Of a stretch of 64,000 nucleotides of DNA, positions 8,163 through 16,170 are shown in pieces. Under the pieces are notes generated by a model that was not told the origin of the DNA, searched no databases, and was given only the letters and a program-made list of their open reading frames with translations. Position numbers and translations under genes: made by a program. The DNA comes from Pseudomonas sp. GV071. Its GTDB lineage: Bacteria; Pseudomonadota; Gammaproteobacteria; Pseudomonadales; Pseudomonadaceae. Every line of letters begins with the position of its first letter. Positions within the stretch are counted from its first letter, which is position 1. The stretch is taken from NCBI RefSeq assembly GCF_003050835.1, contig NZ_QAOJ01000001.1, positions 682,001 through 746,000 of the forward strand, read 5' to 3'.

Positions 8163-9355
8163 CCCTTAACGCCCAACCCGCCATCGCGCTGGACAACCGT
8201 CCCGATCTGGACAGCCCGGCCTTTGCCGAGGTGCTTGCACAACTGAGCGCCGAATTCGCCGCCAGCGCCGCTCACTACGACCGCCACAGCGAGTTTCCCC
8301 ACGCCAATCTCATGCGCTTGCAGCAGCTCGATCTGCTCGCCCTCACCGTGCCGCGCGAACTCGGCGGCAGTGGCGCCAGCCTGGCGCAGGCGCGGCGGGT
8401 GATCAGTGCGGTGGCCAAGGGCGAGCCATCCACCGCCCTGGTGCTGGTCATGCAGTACCTGCAACACACCCGCCTGCAAAAGAACCTGGCGTGGCCGGAA
8501 TACCTGCGTTTGCGCGTGGCGCGTGAAGCGGTGGAGCAGGGCGCGCTGATCAATGCGTTGCGGGTGGAACCCGAACTGGGTACGCCGGCCCGCGGTGGTT
8601 TGCCGGCTACCCTGGCCACGCGGGTACCCGAGGGTTGGCGCCTGAATGGGCGGAAAATCTATTCCACCGGCATTCCAGGCCTGACCTGGCTGGCGGTGTG
8701 GGCGCGCAGTGATGACAGCGTGCCGCGGGTCGGTACCTGGCTGGTGCACCGCGACACGCCGGGCATCCGCATTGAGGAAACCTGGGACCACCTGGGCATG
8801 CGCGCCACCGGCAGCCACGACGTGGTGTTCGATAACGTGCTGGTGCCGTTCGACCACGCCGTCGACGTACAGCCGGCCGATGTGCCGCGCACCTCCGAAC
8901 TCGATCCGTCCGGCGTGCTGTGGCTGGCGGTGTTGTTGTCGAGCATCTACGACGGCGTCGCCCGTGCCGCCCGTGATTGGCTGGTGGGTTGGCTGCGTGA
9001 ACGCACGCCGGCCAACCTCGGCGCGCCGCTGGCCAGCCTGCCGCGCTTTCAGGAACTGGTGGGGCGCATCGATTCCTTGTTGCTGGCCAACCGCGTGCTG
9101 CTGGATGCAGCCGCCGAGGGCCGGGTACCGGCGGCCGAGGCCACGCAGATCAAACACCTGGTGACCAACCAGGCGATCCAGGCGGTGGCACTGGCCATCG
9201 AAGCCATCGGCAACCCGGCATTGGCGCGCAACAACCCGCTGGAGCGTCACTACCGTGACGTGCTGTGCAGCCGCATCCACACCCCGCAGGACGATGCGAT
9301 TCTCGGCGCCGCCGGCCACGCTGCGTTTGCCCAGGTACCAGGAGCGCAGGTGTGA
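8159..9355 (+). CDS. Acyl-CoA dehydrogenase-fold flavoenzyme, possible FMNH2-dependent monooxygenase (SfnB/DszC-like)
   Basis: 398 residues with the acyl-CoA dehydrogenase fold: an N-terminal helical domain, a mid beta domain with GWRLNGRKIYSTGIPG (about 158-175) and HLGMRATGSHDVVFDNVLVP (about 215-235), and a C-terminal four-helix bundle. No catalytic glutamate typical of true acyl-CoA dehydrogenases is evident by eye. Members found in Pseudomonas sulfur-scavenging clusters are often monooxygenases acting on sulfur or nitrogen compounds. Being embedded with an SsuBC importer supports that reading, but a real dehydrogenase role remains possible. It overlaps its neighbours by 4 bases on both sides. 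Confidence 0.8.
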   Translation: MTLNAQPAIALDNRPDLDSPAFAEVLAQLSAEFAASAAHYDRHSEFPHANLMRLQQLDLLALTVPRELGGSGASLAQARRVISAVAKGEPSTALVLVMQYLQHTRLQKNLAWPEYLRLRVAREAVEQGALINALRVEPELGTPARGGLPATLATRVPEGWRLNGRKIYSTGIPGLTWLAVWARSDDSVPRVGTWLVHRDTPGIRIEETWDHLGMRATGSHDVVFDNVLVPFDHAVDVQPADVPRTSELDPSGVLWLAVLLSSIYDGVARAARDWLVGWLRERTPANLGAPLASLPRFQELVGRIDSLLLANRVLLDAAAEGRVPAAEATQIKHLVTNQAIQAVALAIEAIGNPALARNNPLERHYRDVLCSRIHTPQDDAILGAAGHAAFAQVPGAQV

Positions 9356-10290
9356 AGATTGCCAGCCAGTTGGAGCCCGGTTTTAACGCCGTGCTGCGTG
9401 ATGCCTTGCCCGGGGTCGAGATCATCAATCTGCCCCGCGGCGTGCCGGCGGATCTGCCTGCTGATGTGCAGGTGTTGCTGGCCGCGCCGCATGCCGATTT
9501 TCGTAGCGCCGAGCAGCCGCCAGCCGGCTGGCCCTATGGCCTGAAACTGGTGCAACTGGTGACCTCTGGCGTCGACTTTTTCCCCGCCTGGCTGTTCGCC
9601 GGCAGCGTGCCGGTAGCTAGCTCGCGCGGCACCACCGCCGAGGCCATCGCCGAGTTTGCCCTGGCGAGTATTTTCGCCGCCGCCAAGCAGTTACCTGCGC
9701 TATGGATCAGCGATGCCGAGCAGTGGCAGCAACGGCCTCTGGCGACTGTCGCTGGTAGTACGTTGGGGCTGTTTGGCTTTGGTGCGATTGCCCGCAGCAC
9801 CGCACTCAAGGCTCAGGCCTTGGGTATGCAGGTGCTGGCCCTGCGCCGTTCAGCGCAGCCGTTTGATCTGCCGGGTGTGCAGCGGGTTGCGCAGGTGCGC
9901 GAGCTGTTTGCCCGTGCCGACCATGTGCTGCTGGCCGCCCCGGCAACTGACGAAACGCACCACGTCATCAACCACCAGGTGCTGGCCGCCGCCAAGCCTG
10001 GGCTGCACCTGATCAACATCGCCCGCGGCAGCCTGATCGATCAGGACGCCTTGCGCGTTGCCCTCGACAACGGCCAGGTAAGCCTGGCCAGCCTGGATGT
10101 TGCCGACCCCGAGCCGCTGCCCGCTGGTCATTGGTTGTACCGCCACCCACGGGTGCGGTTGTCGCCGCACACCTCGGCGAATTCGCCGCAGGTGTACCTG
10201 AATATCGCCGCACTGCTGGCGCGCAATATCGCGCAGTTGGGCAGTGGCCTGGCCTTGCACAATCCCGTGTCCGGAGCCCCCGCACCATGA
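9352..10290 (+). CDS. D-isomer-specific 2-hydroxyacid dehydrogenase, NAD(P)-dependent
   Basis: I start it at a GTG at 9352, which overlaps the previous stop (GTGTGA) and has AGGAGCGCAG just upstream; the frame is open further 5' but not homologous. The 312-residue protein has the Rossmann loop GLFGFGAIA (about 139-147) and the family catalytic triad R225 (NIARGSLID), E254 (ADPEPL) and H273 (SPHTSAN). It would interconvert a 2-keto acid and a D-2-hydroxy acid. Its N-terminal domain is short compared with phosphoglycerate dehydrogenase. Within the operon it may process a product of the flavoenzyme or the aldolase. Confidence 0.85.
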   Translation: MKIASQLEPGFNAVLRDALPGVEIINLPRGVPADLPADVQVLLAAPHADFRSAEQPPAGWPYGLKLVQLVTSGVDFFPAWLFAGSVPVASSRGTTAEAIAEFALASIFAAAKQLPALWISDAEQWQQRPLATVAGSTLGLFGFGAIARSTALKAQALGMQVLALRRSAQPFDLPGVQRVAQVRELFARADHVLLAAPATDETHHVINHQVLAAAKPGLHLINIARGSLIDQDALRVALDNGQVSLASLDVADPEPLPAGHWLYRHPRVRLSPHTSANSPQVYLNIAALLARNIAQLGSGLALHNPVSGAPAP

Positions 10291-11099
10291 GCGTATTTCC
10301 CAAGCCGTCGGCCTATGGTTTGCAGCGCGACGGCCATACCGTGTTCCGCTGGCAGCACCCGCCGCAGCAAGCGACGTACGCTGCTGAGCGCTTGCTGCGG
10401 CGTCAGCGTCTGGCCGCTGCCTTTCGCCTGTTTGCCCGCTACGGTTTCGACATGGGGGGCGCGGGCCATATCACCGTGCGCGACCCGGAGTTTCCCGAAC
10501 ATTTCTGGGTTAACCCGGTGGGCGTGTATTTCGGCCATATCCGCGTCAGCGACCTGCTGCTGGTCAACCCCGATGGCGAGATTGTCGAAGGCGAGGGCTC
10601 GCTGAACCTCGCCGCCTTCGCCATTCATGCAGCGCTGCACCACGCCCGCCCGGACGTGGTGGCCGCCGCCCATGCCCATTCGTTGTACGGAAAAGCCTGG
10701 TCCAGCCTCGGCCGTTTGCTCGACCCGCTGACCCAGGACGCCTGCGCCTTTTATGAAAAGCACGCGCTGTTCGACAACTTCAGCGGCGTGGTGCTGGAGG
10801 CCAGCGAAGGCGCGCGAATTGCCGCCACCTTGGGCGCCCACAACGTCGCGCTGATTCTGCAGAACCACGGTTTGCTCACCGTCGGCGAAACCGTGGAGGC
10901 GGCGGTGTGGCGTTTTATCGCCCTCGACAACGCCGCCCACAGCCAGTTGCTGGCCGAAGCCGCCGGCACCCCGAAACCGATTCCGCCCGACGTCGCCCGG
11001 CACACCGCCGGCCAGGTCGGCACCGAATTCGGCAGCTGGTTTGCCCTGCAGTCGCACTGGGACCGTCTGGTGCGCGAAGAGCCCGATTTTCTTGAGTAA
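10287..11099 (+). CDS. Class II aldolase/adducin-family protein
   Basis: 270 residues from the ATG at 10287, which overlaps the dehydrogenase stop (ATGA). It shows the family metal and active-site pattern: GAGHITVRDPE near residue 60, the metal-binding pair H129 and H131 in AAAHAHSLYG, and H194 in LQNHGLLTVG. Class II aldolases cleave or epimerise small hydroxy-keto compounds using a divalent metal; some members are decarboxylases or dehydratases. Lacking a sugar-phosphate context, the substrate cannot be named. The C-terminal FGSWFALQSHWDRLVREEPDFLE tail matches the common 'class II aldolase/adducin' proteins of pseudomonads. Confidence 0.83.
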   Translation: MSVFPKPSAYGLQRDGHTVFRWQHPPQQATYAAERLLRRQRLAAAFRLFARYGFDMGGAGHITVRDPEFPEHFWVNPVGVYFGHIRVSDLLLVNPDGEIVEGEGSLNLAAFAIHAALHHARPDVVAAAHAHSLYGKAWSSLGRLLDPLTQDACAFYEKHALFDNFSGVVLEASEGARIAATLGAHNVALILQNHGLLTVGETVEAAVWRFIALDNAAHSQLLAEAAGTPKPIPPDVARHTAGQVGTEFGSWFALQSHWDRLVREEPDFLE

Positions 11100-11110
11100 A
11101 GGATTGCCGC

Positions 11111-12073
11111 ATGAACCGTCGTCAATTTATCCAACGCTCGGCCATCGTCGGCCTTGGCAGCGCCTTGCCCTGGCAGCTGGTACAGAGCGCGGAGGCCTGG
11201 CAGGGCGCCAGTCTGCACGTGGCCACCTACAAGGGTGCGGCACCTACTTTTTTTAAAGAAGCCGGCATCCAGCCGGCGCCGTACCCGGTGAAATACGCCG
11301 AATTCACCGGCGGTAATCTGGCCTTCGAAGCGCTGGTCAGCGGTACCCTCGACATCGCGCCGATGAGTGAGATTCCGCCGATTTTCGGCATCAAGAATGA
11401 CGCGCCGGTAAAGCTGATCGCAGTGCTGACCGGCGATGTAAACAACCAGGCGATCATCGTGCCCAAGGGCTCGCGAATCGAAAACCTCAGCCAGCTGCGG
11501 GGCAAACGTATCGGCTATATCCGCTCCACCACCTCGCACTTTTTGCTGCTCAAGGCGCTGCAGGAACAGGGCCTGAGTTTTGCCGATATCACGCCTATGG
11601 CGCTGACCCCGCAGGACGGTTTTGCCGCCTTTCAGAACGGCAATCTGGATGCCTGGGTGACCTACGGCTATTTCATCCAACTGGCCGAACTGCGCAGCGG
11701 CGCGCGGGTGCTGCGCACCGGGCAGGGGTACCTGTCGGGCAACTACGTGATTGCCGCCAATGCCCAGGCGATTGCCGACCCGAAAAAACACGCAGCGATC
11801 ACCGATTACATCCTGCGTGAGTACCACACCTGGCAATGGATTCAGCACCATCCCGAGGAGTGGGCGGCGAAAAGCGAGCAGATCCTCGGCATTCCCAAAG
11901 AGGTGTTTATCGCCCAGTTCAAAGCGCAGAGCGGGCCACGCATTCTGCAGCCGGTGGACGATGCCGCCGTGCGCTCGCAGCAAGAAGTGGCCGACCTGTT
12001 TCACCAGGCCGGTGTGCTGCCCAATGCTCTGGATGTGTCGCCCCTCTGGGACCGCAGTTTTCGTTGGGGTTGA
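11111..12073 (+). CDS. ABC transporter substrate-binding protein, SsuA-like, Tat signal
   Basis: A 320-residue periplasmic binding protein. The N-terminus MNRRQFIQRSAIVGLGSALP has a twin-arginine motif (NRRQFI) followed by a hydrophobic stretch, so it is probably exported folded by Tat, unlike the three Sec-exported relatives in this window. The mature part has the SsuA/NrtT hallmarks GNLAFEALVSGTLDIAPMSE (about 72-92), LRGKRIGYIRSTTSHF (about 133-148) and the hinge region LDAWVTYGY. It belongs with the permease and ATPase at the start of the operon, an unusual separation of about 2.9 kb by three enzyme genes. Confidence 0.87.
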   Translation: MNRRQFIQRSAIVGLGSALPWQLVQSAEAWQGASLHVATYKGAAPTFFKEAGIQPAPYPVKYAEFTGGNLAFEALVSGTLDIAPMSEIPPIFGIKNDAPVKLIAVLTGDVNNQAIIVPKGSRIENLSQLRGKRIGYIRSTTSHFLLLKALQEQGLSFADITPMALTPQDGFAAFQNGNLDAWVTYGYFIQLAELRSGARVLRTGQGYLSGNYVIAANAQAIADPKKHAAITDYILREYHTWQWIQHHPEEWAAKSEQILGIPKEVFIAQFKAQSGPRILQPVDDAAVRSQQEVADLFHQAGVLPNALDVSPLWDRSFRWG

Positions 12074-12076
12074 CCG

Positions 12077-13261
12077 ATGCCAGATATTCGCCACGGCCTG
12101 GCACTGACGTTGCTGCTGGCCGCTAGCGCGCAGGCCGCCGATACGCCTCGGCCGATGCTGCTCGACAGCCACCTCGACACGCCCATGCACCTGGCCCGTC
12201 CGGGCTGGGATATCACCGCCCGCCACCGCTATGCCGATGATCTGTCTCAGGTGGACCTGCCGCGTATGCGCGATGGCGGTCTGGACGGTGGTTTCTGGGC
12301 GATCTTCACCCCGCAGGGGCCGCGCACCGATGAAGGTCGCACCCTGGCCAGTGAACATGGCCTGGCGGTGCTGACGCGGATTCGCGACATGGTCGCCACC
12401 CACCCGCAGGACTTAGAACTGGCCCTCACGGCTGACGATGCGAGGCGTATAAGCGCAGCGGGCAAACGGGTGGTGTTTATCTCGATGGAAAACGCCGAGC
12501 CGTTGGCGGCTGATCCGGGGCGTTTGCTCACCTATCAGCGCCTGGGGTTGCGCATGCTCGGTTTGGTGCACGCGGCCAACAACAGCTTCGCCGACTCGGC
12601 CACGGCTTTGCCGGAGTGGCATGGGCTGAGTGCACAGGGCCGGGAGCTGGTGAGCGAGGCCAATCGGTTGGGGATTGTGCTGGATGTGTCCCATGCCTCG
12701 GATGCCACTTTTGACCAGGTGTTGGCCTTGTCGCGGGCGCCGGTGATCGCCTCGCACTCGGGTAGCCGTGTGGTGGCGGCCAGCCCACGCAATCTGGATG
12801 ACGGGCGTTTGCGGCGGTTGGCGGCGCAGGGTGGGGTGGTGGCGATCAACAGTTTTGGCAGTGATCTGATCAGTAGGCGACCGAACCCGATGCGCGATAA
12901 GGCGTTGGCGCCGTTGTATCGGGAGTTTCGCAATGCGGCGGCGCTGAGTCCGGCGCAGGTGGCGGAGTTGGCGGGGCGCATTCGCGCGGCTGAGGCGTTG
13001 TATCCGCAGCAGCGGGCGGGGTTTGAGGATTTCATCAGCCATTTGTTGCATGTGTTGGCGGTGGTGGGGCCTGAGCATGTGGGTATTGGTGCGGATTGGG
13101 ATGGTGGCGGTGGAGTGGAGGGGATGGAGGATGTCAGTCAGTTGCCGAGGATTCGGCAGCGGCTGCTGGCGGCTGGGTACAGTGAGGGGGATGTGGGGAA
13201 TATTTTTTCGGGGAATTTGTTGAGGGTGGTGGCGAGTGTTCAGCAGCGTGCTGGGCCGTAG
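12077..13261 (+). CDS. Exported membrane-dipeptidase-type zinc peptidase (M19)
   Basis: 394 residues with a Sec signal peptide (MPDIRHGLALTLLLAASAQA). The M19 metal ligands are visible: D30-x-H32-x-D34 in LLDSHLDTP, E138 in FISMENAE, H206 in VLDVSHAS and H227 in IASHSGSRVV, followed by SPRNLDD and a late GIGADWDGG. M19 enzymes cleave dipeptides, often with a D-residue at the C-terminus, and related amide bonds. It starts 3 bases after the binding-protein stop, so it is the last gene of the operon and probably releases or trims a substrate in the periplasm before import. Codon choice becomes richer in G/T-ending codons toward the 3' end. Confidence 0.87.
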   Translation: MPDIRHGLALTLLLAASAQAADTPRPMLLDSHLDTPMHLARPGWDITARHRYADDLSQVDLPRMRDGGLDGGFWAIFTPQGPRTDEGRTLASEHGLAVLTRIRDMVATHPQDLELALTADDARRISAAGKRVVFISMENAEPLAADPGRLLTYQRLGLRMLGLVHAANNSFADSATALPEWHGLSAQGRELVSEANRLGIVLDVSHASDATFDQVLALSRAPVIASHSGSRVVAASPRNLDDGRLRRLAAQGGVVAINSFGSDLISRRPNPMRDKALAPLYREFRNAAALSPAQVAELAGRIRAAEALYPQQRAGFEDFISHLLHVLAVVGPEHVGIGADWDGGGGVEGMEDVSQLPRIRQRLLAAGYSEGDVGNIFSGNLLRVVASVQQRAGP

Positions 13262-13284
13262 GGCGCTCGAATTACCGCCTTACG

Positions 13285-13676
13285 CGCGGTGCTTTTGTAG
13301 GGGGTGCTCCGCGCACCGGCTTTTGCTTTTGAAGTTTCGGTGTTCTTTTTTATCGCGTGCGCTGGGCGTTTGGTTTCGCGCCTTACGCGCGAGTCACTTT
13401 GCCAGTCGCCGCAAAGTAACCAAAGGGCTTGCCCCCACCTCGGCCCTCCGCTGCGCTGCGGGTCGTCTCGCGCCATCGCCGTTCCAGGGGCCGACTAGGC
13501 GTCCCCGTCATGACAGGCCGTCCCTGGCCCATCGTTCCTTTCGCGGCATCCCTGCCGCTCAACCCTTTACACGGCGATTCTGCTCGGCCTTCGCCCAAGG
13601 GGCGGCTAGATCACGAGCCAGATCACGATCAAAGGCCATCGCGGCGCTTCTGTAGGAGCGGCTTTAGCCGCGATGC
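13285..13676 (+). repeat. Dispersed intergenic repeat, copy B, ending in a REP unit
   Basis: This is the second copy of the element at 6060-6415. It opens with a short hairpin (GGTGCTCCGCGCACC region, about 13301-13316), then TTTCGCGCCTTACGCGCGA, then the hairpin stem 13393-13402 with 13411-13420 (GTCACTTTGC/GCAAAGTAAC, one mismatch) around loop CAGTCG, then CCCCCACCTCGGCCCTCCGC, the GACTAGGCGTCCCCGTCAT block shared with copy A, and a REP at 13650-13676. It occupies most of the 648-bp gap between the dipeptidase and the amine oxidase; the rest is an AT-rich leader. Confidence 0.75.
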
Positions 13677-13699
13677 TTTTGGATCTGTTTCTCGGCTTC

Positions 13700-13909
13700 T
13701 TTTGTTATGCATTTCTTGCAGTTTGCGGTCTTCGTAAGATTAAACAATTTAATATTTGCATATGCCTAAAATGTATTTCTCTCATTTTATTTCCGTCAGT
13801 AGGATGGCTCCCATAGATGAATTTAGCAGCCTAAGCGCAACGGTCTATAACAATGCGCGATATAGGTTGCCGGGCCGTTAAGGCTTGCCGTGAACAGGGA
13901 GTGACAGGG
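13700..13909 (+). promoter_or_regulatory. AT-rich promoter region upstream of the amine oxidase
   Basis: The stretch 13730-13800 is strongly AT-rich (AAGATTAAACAATTTAATAT, GCCTAAAATGTATTTCTC) and precedes a GC-normal leader with AGGGAG and ACAGGG before the ATG at 13910. Position and composition suggest the promoter of the 13910-19574 gene set. I see no other feature in it. Confidence 0.45.
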
Positions 13910-15499
13910 ATGCCGTTGAGTAGAAGAGCATTGATTGCACGGGTCGCCGCTGTGGGTGGTTACCGTGCGGCCTATGCCGCGATGGGGGCGTTGGGGTTGT
14001 TGACGCCTGGGTTTGGCCAGGCTGCCAGCGGTCAGGAAAGTTATGCGGCGTTGCCGTCGGCGCAGGTTGGCAAGGGCGCTCGGGTGGTGGTGATTGGTGC
14101 CGGTATCGGTGGCCTGGTCAGTGCCTTTGAGCTGCGCAAGGCGGGGTTTCAGGTGACTGTGCTGGAAGCCCGTGACCGGGTCGGTGGGCGCAATTGGACG
14201 CTGCGTAAGGGCGACCGTGTGGAGTACACCGACGGCACCGTGCAGGTGGCCAATTTTGCTGACGGGTTTTATTTCAATGCCGGGCCGGCGCGCTTGCCCA
14301 GTCACCATCAGTTGATGCTCGGCTACTGCCGCGAACTGGGGGTGGAGTTGGAGGTGTTGGTCAATACCAGCCGCAATGCCCTGGTACGGCCCAACCTCGC
14401 CGAACCGCCGATGCAGATCCGGCAGGCGGTGAATGACAGCCGTGGGCATATCGCTGAGTTGCTGGCCAAGGCGGTCAATCGCCAGGCGCTGAATGCCGAG
14501 CTCACTGCCGATGACCAGCGCGCCCTGTTGCAGTTTTTGCGCACCTTTGGCGATTTGTCGGAGAAGCTTGAGTACCTCGGTTCCGCCCGTTCCGGCTACA
14601 AGGTCTGGCCCGGCGCCGGTGAGCAGGTGGCGGAGAAAAATGCCCCGTTGCCGCTGCGCACGTTGCTCAATCCGGCGTTGGCCAACGCCTTGATGATCGA
14701 TGAATACCCGGAGTTTTCACCGACCATGTTCCAGCCTGTCGGCGGCATGGACCGGATTCCCAAAGCGTTCGAAAAACACCTGGGTGGCGCTTTGCGCCTG
14801 AGCGCTGAAGTACGCGCGATTCACAACCAGGATGACGGTGTGCAGGTGGCCTATCTCGACCGTAAAAGCGGCCGTGAACACACCTTGCAGGCGGACTTTG
14901 CAGTGGTGGCCTTGCCGCTGCCGTTGCTGGCCAAGCTCGACACCAATTTCACTGCCCCTGTGCAGCAAGCCATCGGTGCCGTGCAGTTCGGCTACGCCAA
15001 CAAGGTGGCCTGGCAATCGCGGCGTTTCTGGGAGCGCGATTATCAGATTTATGGCGGCCTGTCGTTTCTCAACCAGGAGGCTTCCGGGCTCTGGTACCCC
15101 AGCGGTGGGTTCAATCAGGAGCAGGGTATTTTGATTGCCGCTTACAACAACGGCGAAACCGCGCGGGTGTTTGGCGAGAAGAGTATTGCCGAGCAGATTG
15201 CCGCCTCCAAGCAAGCAGTAGAGCTGCTGCACCCCGGCCATTCCGCCGAGCTGCGTAACCCGCTGGCGGTGGCCTGGAGCCGGATTCCGTACAACCTCGG
15301 GCCGTGGATCAATCATGAAGTCGCCGAGCCGGCCTACAGCCTGCTCAACCAGGCCCAGGGCCGTATTCACCTGACCAGCGATGGCCTGGCCCACAGCGGT
15401 GTCGGCATCTGGCAGGAGGCGGCCGCCGGTGCCGCGCGCCGGGTGGTGCGCAACCTGTTCGAGCGGGTGCAAACCACGCCACTGCGGCAAACGGCCTGA
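13910..15499 (+). CDS. FAD-dependent amine/L-amino acid oxidase with Tat signal
   Basis: 529 residues from the ATG at 13910, preferred over an upstream in-frame ATG because SRRALIARVAAVGG then falls at residues 4-17 as a twin-arginine signal. The FAD-binding Rossmann motif VVVIGAGIGGLVSAFELRKAG lies at about 60-80, followed by EARDRVGGR, the flavin monoamine oxidase signature. A late block with SDGLAHSGVGIWQEAAAGA contacts the flavin. It would oxidise an amino group to an imine with release of H2O2 in the periplasm. The RidA gene 113 bases downstream, also exported, fits imine detoxification. The substrate may be an L-amino acid or a polyamine-like amine; not decidable here. Confidence 0.85.
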   Translation: MPLSRRALIARVAAVGGYRAAYAAMGALGLLTPGFGQAASGQESYAALPSAQVGKGARVVVIGAGIGGLVSAFELRKAGFQVTVLEARDRVGGRNWTLRKGDRVEYTDGTVQVANFADGFYFNAGPARLPSHHQLMLGYCRELGVELEVLVNTSRNALVRPNLAEPPMQIRQAVNDSRGHIAELLAKAVNRQALNAELTADDQRALLQFLRTFGDLSEKLEYLGSARSGYKVWPGAGEQVAEKNAPLPLRTLLNPALANALMIDEYPEFSPTMFQPVGGMDRIPKAFEKHLGGALRLSAEVRAIHNQDDGVQVAYLDRKSGREHTLQADFAVVALPLPLLAKLDTNFTAPVQQAIGAVQFGYANKVAWQSRRFWERDYQIYGGLSFLNQEASGLWYPSGGFNQEQGILIAAYNNGETARVFGEKSIAEQIAASKQAVELLHPGHSAELRNPLAVAWSRIPYNLGPWINHEVAEPAYSLLNQAQGRIHLTSDGLAHSGVGIWQEAAAGAARRVVRNLFERVQTTPLRQTA

Positions 15500-15612
15500 A
15501 CCCGCCGCGCCACTGTTTCACGTAACACATAGCTAGCAGTAAAAAACCAACAACCACGATGTGCCAGGTAGCGGACCTCCGAGGCTGGCGATAAAGACCT
15601 TGGAGTATTGCC

Positions 15613-16137
15613 ATGCCTTTCAATAAAGCCCTGCTGGGGTTGGGGATCCTATGCGCCGCCGGTGTCGGTATCAGCCATGCCGCCGGTATCGAACGGGTGC
15701 CGTCCACCTACCCGAACTCACCGATTCTGCAAGCGGTGACGCTGCCGGGGAACGGCCAACTGACCTACCTGTCCGGGATTCTGCCCGACCCGGTGGACGC
15801 CAAAGCCGCCAAGGATGACCTGCGCGCCGCTGGCACCACCGAGCAGCAGACCGTGGTGGTGTTTCGCAAGATCGAAGCGGTGCTGGCCCAACGCGGCCTG
15901 ACTCTCGGCGATGTGGTGCAGCTGCGGGTGTACCTGGTCGGTGACCCGGCCAAGGGCGGGCGCCTGGATTTCGATGGCCTGCAAGCCGGCTTCCGGCAGT
16001 TTTTCGGCACCGACAAACAGCCCCTGAAACCGGCGCGCACCACGGTGCAGGTCGCAGGTCTGGTGCTGCCCGGCGCCTTGATCGAAGTCGAAGCCGTCGC
16101 CGCCACTGCAACGCCCACCAGCAGCCCAAAAAACTAA
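15613..16137 (+). CDS. Exported RidA-family (YjgF/YER057c/UK114) protein, likely imine deaminase
   Basis: 174 residues with a Sec signal peptide (MPFNKALLGLGILCAAGVGI, cleavage after SHA) and then a RidA domain. Typical blocks are LTYLSGILPDPVD (about 51-63), QTVVVFRKIEAVLAQRGLTLGDVVQLRVYL (in sections, about 78-107) and a C-terminal PARTTVQVAGLVLPGALIEVEAVA, where the RidA active-site arginine and glutamate normally lie (R137 region and the IEVEA strand). RidA proteins hydrolyse reactive imines and enamines to keto compounds. Periplasmic versions are less common than cytosolic ones; the neighbouring Tat-exported amine oxidase would be the imine source. Confidence 0.87.
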   Translation: MPFNKALLGLGILCAAGVGISHAAGIERVPSTYPNSPILQAVTLPGNGQLTYLSGILPDPVDAKAAKDDLRAAGTTEQQTVVVFRKIEAVLAQRGLTLGDVVQLRVYLVGDPAKGGRLDFDGLQAGFRQFFGTDKQPLKPARTTVQVAGLVLPGALIEVEAVAATATPTSSPKN

Positions 16138-16170
16138 ATGCCCCAGGCGCTTTAAACAGGAAGTTTTTCA

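Noticed and set aside
10751..12403. A 550-residue open frame on the minus strand
   Set aside because: It is antisense to the aldolase, binding-protein and dipeptidase genes, which have clear motifs, and its own translation shows none.
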